64,000 nt of DNA from Nageia nagi. Its lineage: Eukaryota; Pinophyta. The translations under genes and the position numbers were made by a program. Position 1 is the first letter of the stretch, and each line of letters starts with the position of its first letter. Where the stretch lies: assembly GCA_050084985.1 (NCBI GenBank), contig JBITNC010000001.1:55924001-55988000 (forward strand), in the 5' to 3' direction. A model generated the notes under the pieces. The model saw only the letters and a list, made by a program, of their open reading frames with translations. It had not been told where the DNA came from and did not search any database. Below, piece by piece: positions 61,685-64,000 of this stretch.

Positions 61685-64000
61685 GGTGACTAAAAGAAAA
61701 ATTATTACCAAGTGATAATGGCATCTCATATTCATGCAAAAAAGTATATGATATTATGAAAGATGTAGGGGTCAAGTATAATTCATACCATACATGTATT
61801 AATGATTACATATTATATAGAGGATAAGATAATGATACAAATATTGAATATACAAAGTGTGAACAATCAAGATACAATGTTGAAATAGTGGAAAAAACTT
61901 CACATAAAGTTGTTCGCATAATACCAATCCTTCCTAGGTTGATGCAAATATTTCAACCTATAAGTCACTTGCAGAATTAATGGAATGGAATGCAAGAAAT
62001 AGAAGTGAAGAAACTATATTGTGTATACATGCAGATAATAAAGCAATGAAACATATAGAGGATAAGTGGCCCAAGAAATTTAAAGATGAACCTAGGATTT
62101 CAGATTAGGTTTTAGCAATGGATGGTGTTAATCTATTTTTGAACCAATCATCTACTTATTCATGTTGGCCTATTGTTGTAATAAATTATAACATACCTCC
62201 ATGTATGTCCATAAGAAAAGAGCATTTGATTTTGGTTGTTATAATCCTTGGAAGGAAACAAGTTAAACACACATGGATGTCTACCTTAAAACAGTAATTA
62301 AAAAGTTGCAACTCTTGTGGAAAGGAATTCAAATGTATGATATAAATAGACTTATCAATTAGAGGCCATTCAAATGTTATGGAATACTATGTTGGATTAT
62401 ACATGATTATTCAAGGATTTCTATTTGTGTAGGTATGGATTTATACAGTAGTTCAAATAGGTGAATATTAGATTTTTGATAACCATACGAATTATATGCA
62501 TTCTCTAATAAAATTTATCATAGGTATTCAAAAAAAGGTTATCATGCTTGTCTGCGGTGTGCAGAAAATCTTCCACTGAGACATTCATGTTAGATGCATA
62601 GGATGGAATATATTGGCCATAGGAAATATTGCTAATGGATCATGCTTTTCAAAAAGGGGAGCCTATGGTTGAGTAGATAAAAACCCTATTTCTATTAACA
62701 AAAATCTTATGAGTTGGTTCATAGAGTACTAGCAATATGTGGAAAATGTTAAGAAAAGAGCCCATGATGAAAGTATACTTTAGGGTCAGATGATGAGATT
62801 ATTCTTTACAAAAATATTTTCCATAAGGTGATCAAATATTATATAGTACAAATATATTTGTAATATATTTATTATTTTTAAAATATACAATGTTTATCAT
62901 GAATTGGTTACATGTTTTTAAGCATGAACAAATTATCAATATTTTATACACTAGAATATTGGAAGGAGTTGTTATTAACACATGTAGTGGATCCTATGCA
63001 CATTGTAAAGAATGTTGCAACTTCTTTGTATAAGTATATAACAAATGAAGAAGAAGATACTAATACCATGAGAAATGACTTAAAATATATTCAAAAAATG
63101 AGATCTTTATGGATAGCTTACTATCAAGATAAAAGAAAAGAAGTACCTATGAAAACATGGCTTATGAAAAAAGACAAAGTGAAAAAGTTACACAAACTTA
63201 TTCAAAATGTTAGAACACTAAAAAATTATGGATCATATCTAAGAAATGCATTTAGTGCTAATCATAAAATCACATGATTCAATACTTATGATTACCACAA
63301 CTTCATGAAGGTATTGATATCATATTATGTTTTGCACATTTTCTATCAAAATAAAAAATATTTGCTATATTTATGCTCATAATTTTTTCAACATATTTTT
63401 ATAATTACAATTCATGGATGTGGAGGTCTACCTATTGATCTTAAACATTCAATCGATTAATTATCATTATTTTTAAGGTATTTCATGTTATAGTATAGCT
63501 CTATGAAAATAATATAACATGAGTTTATTATTATTTTCTATTTTTTTATTCATTTTGACATGTAATATTTTAACGATCTTATATTTTCATGAACAAGTGG
63601 TTATCTTCAAAGGAGATACATGTGGCTGCAATAGATCAATGGTGTAGAGAAATTATTAAAATTATTTGCAAATTAGAAAAAAATTACCACTTGCTTTTAT
63701 GAACATCCAAGTGAATCTATTGATCCAACTAGTAGATGATATTGACATGGTAGGTGTTATGATGTTAGAAACATGTATTTTTAGAGAGATTTTTAAAAGT
63801 GCTGAAGGGATTTGTTAGACAACACTCATGACCAAAAGGATTTATGGGTGAGAGATACATTATACATGAATCTTTTTTATGCAAGCATCTTTTCCAAATA
63901 GATGTTTCTACCCTAAATATGTGGAATGCAAACAAAGATAGTGAAACATTAGAAGGGGAGGTCTTAGAAATAGGTGGAACACCATATTCTCTTAAAGGTA
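61685..64000 (+). pseudogene. CACTA (En/Spm) TNP2-type transposase, cut by window end
   Basis: Decayed plus-strand transposase in the family's order. 61700-61830: LLPSDNGISYSCKKVYDIMK and YNSYHTCINDYILY (relatives have HACPNDCILY). 61860-61960: KCEQSRYNV, then VVRIIPILPRLMQIFQ. 62110-62210: VLAMDGVNLFLNQS, YSCWPIVVINYNIPPCM. 62540-62640: GYHACLRCAENLPL and IGHRKYC (relatives: YMGHRRFLP). 62912-63277: LEYWKELLLTHVVDPMHIVK and NVATSLYKYI, the best preserved block (relatives: LDVMHIEKNVCDN). 63840-63990: GFMGERYIIHESFL, the C-terminal part. Several TAG/TAA stops and frameshifts break it. The element's downstream end is outside the window. Confidence 0.85.

Noticed and set aside
1-64000. tRNA and rRNA genes
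   Set aside because: I looked for cloverleaf box patterns and conserved rRNA stretches by eye and saw none; primer-site sequences were the only tRNA-like matches. A tRNA scan would settle it.

Overview
The window looks like intergenic DNA of a large-genome land plant. It is AT-rich, has no intact host gene, tRNA or rRNA that I can recognise, and is filled with decayed plant-type Ty3/Gypsy retrotransposons plus CACTA (En/Spm)-type transposon genes. Gene density, nesting depth and very long LTR elements would suit a gymnosperm, but the sequence alone does not fix the species.

Layout. 0.2-2 kb: minus-strand gag-protease remnant. 2.9-6.3 kb: plus-strand chromovirus-like pol remnant, followed by short tandem duplications to 7.4 kb. 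8.0-8.6 kb: a probable LTR with an initiator-Met-type primer site and no body. 11.2-12.0 kb: a decayed 70-bp minisatellite. 12.3-47.3 kb: a nest. The oldest member, element A (minus strand, about 14 kb when its insertions are removed), has its 3' LTR at 12.3-14.3 kb and its 5' LTR split between 34.48 and 47.28 kb. Element B (17.55-27.53 kb) sits inside A's accessory ORF. Element C (34.756-44.343 kb) and a solo LTR of the same family in opposite orientation (44.943-46.321 kb) sit inside A's 5' LTR. 47.3-52 kb: another minus-strand gag-protease remnant (F). 53-55 kb: a minus-strand remnant resembling the second CACTA ORF. 57-58.4 kb: short repeats, including a TTAGGG-like tract. 59.4-60.9 kb: a decayed plus-strand locus with RSDVSSD repeats and a SET-like domain. 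61.7-64 kb: a plus-strand tnp2 transposase running off the window.

Most notable results. (1) The 599 bp between C and the solo LTR is inverted. The two 5-bp target duplications (ATTAC and AGCAC) can only be paired if that stretch is flipped, so the inverted LTRs have recombined. (2) Element C has no reverse transcriptase, RNase H or integrase core. Its gag-protease frame runs straight into an integrase C-terminal domain in one 890-codon frame. (3) C also carries a second 1,096-codon frame with a globular N-terminal part, a Pro/Ser-rich linker and a coiled-coil end. Element A carries a recognisable relative of the globular part with the same layout, so this accessory protein belongs to the family. 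(4) All eight premature stops in C are TAG or TAA, one C-to-T or G-to-A change from Gln or Trp codons, with no frameshift. This points to young insertion followed by methylcytosine decay. (5) In A an RNase H-like domain lies between protease and reverse transcriptase.

The elements A and C probably form an autonomous-type/non-autonomous pair of one lineage: A's ancestors would have supplied reverse transcriptase and integrase, while C keeps Gag, protease, the integrase tail and the accessory protein. That pairing is inference; the copies here are all broken.
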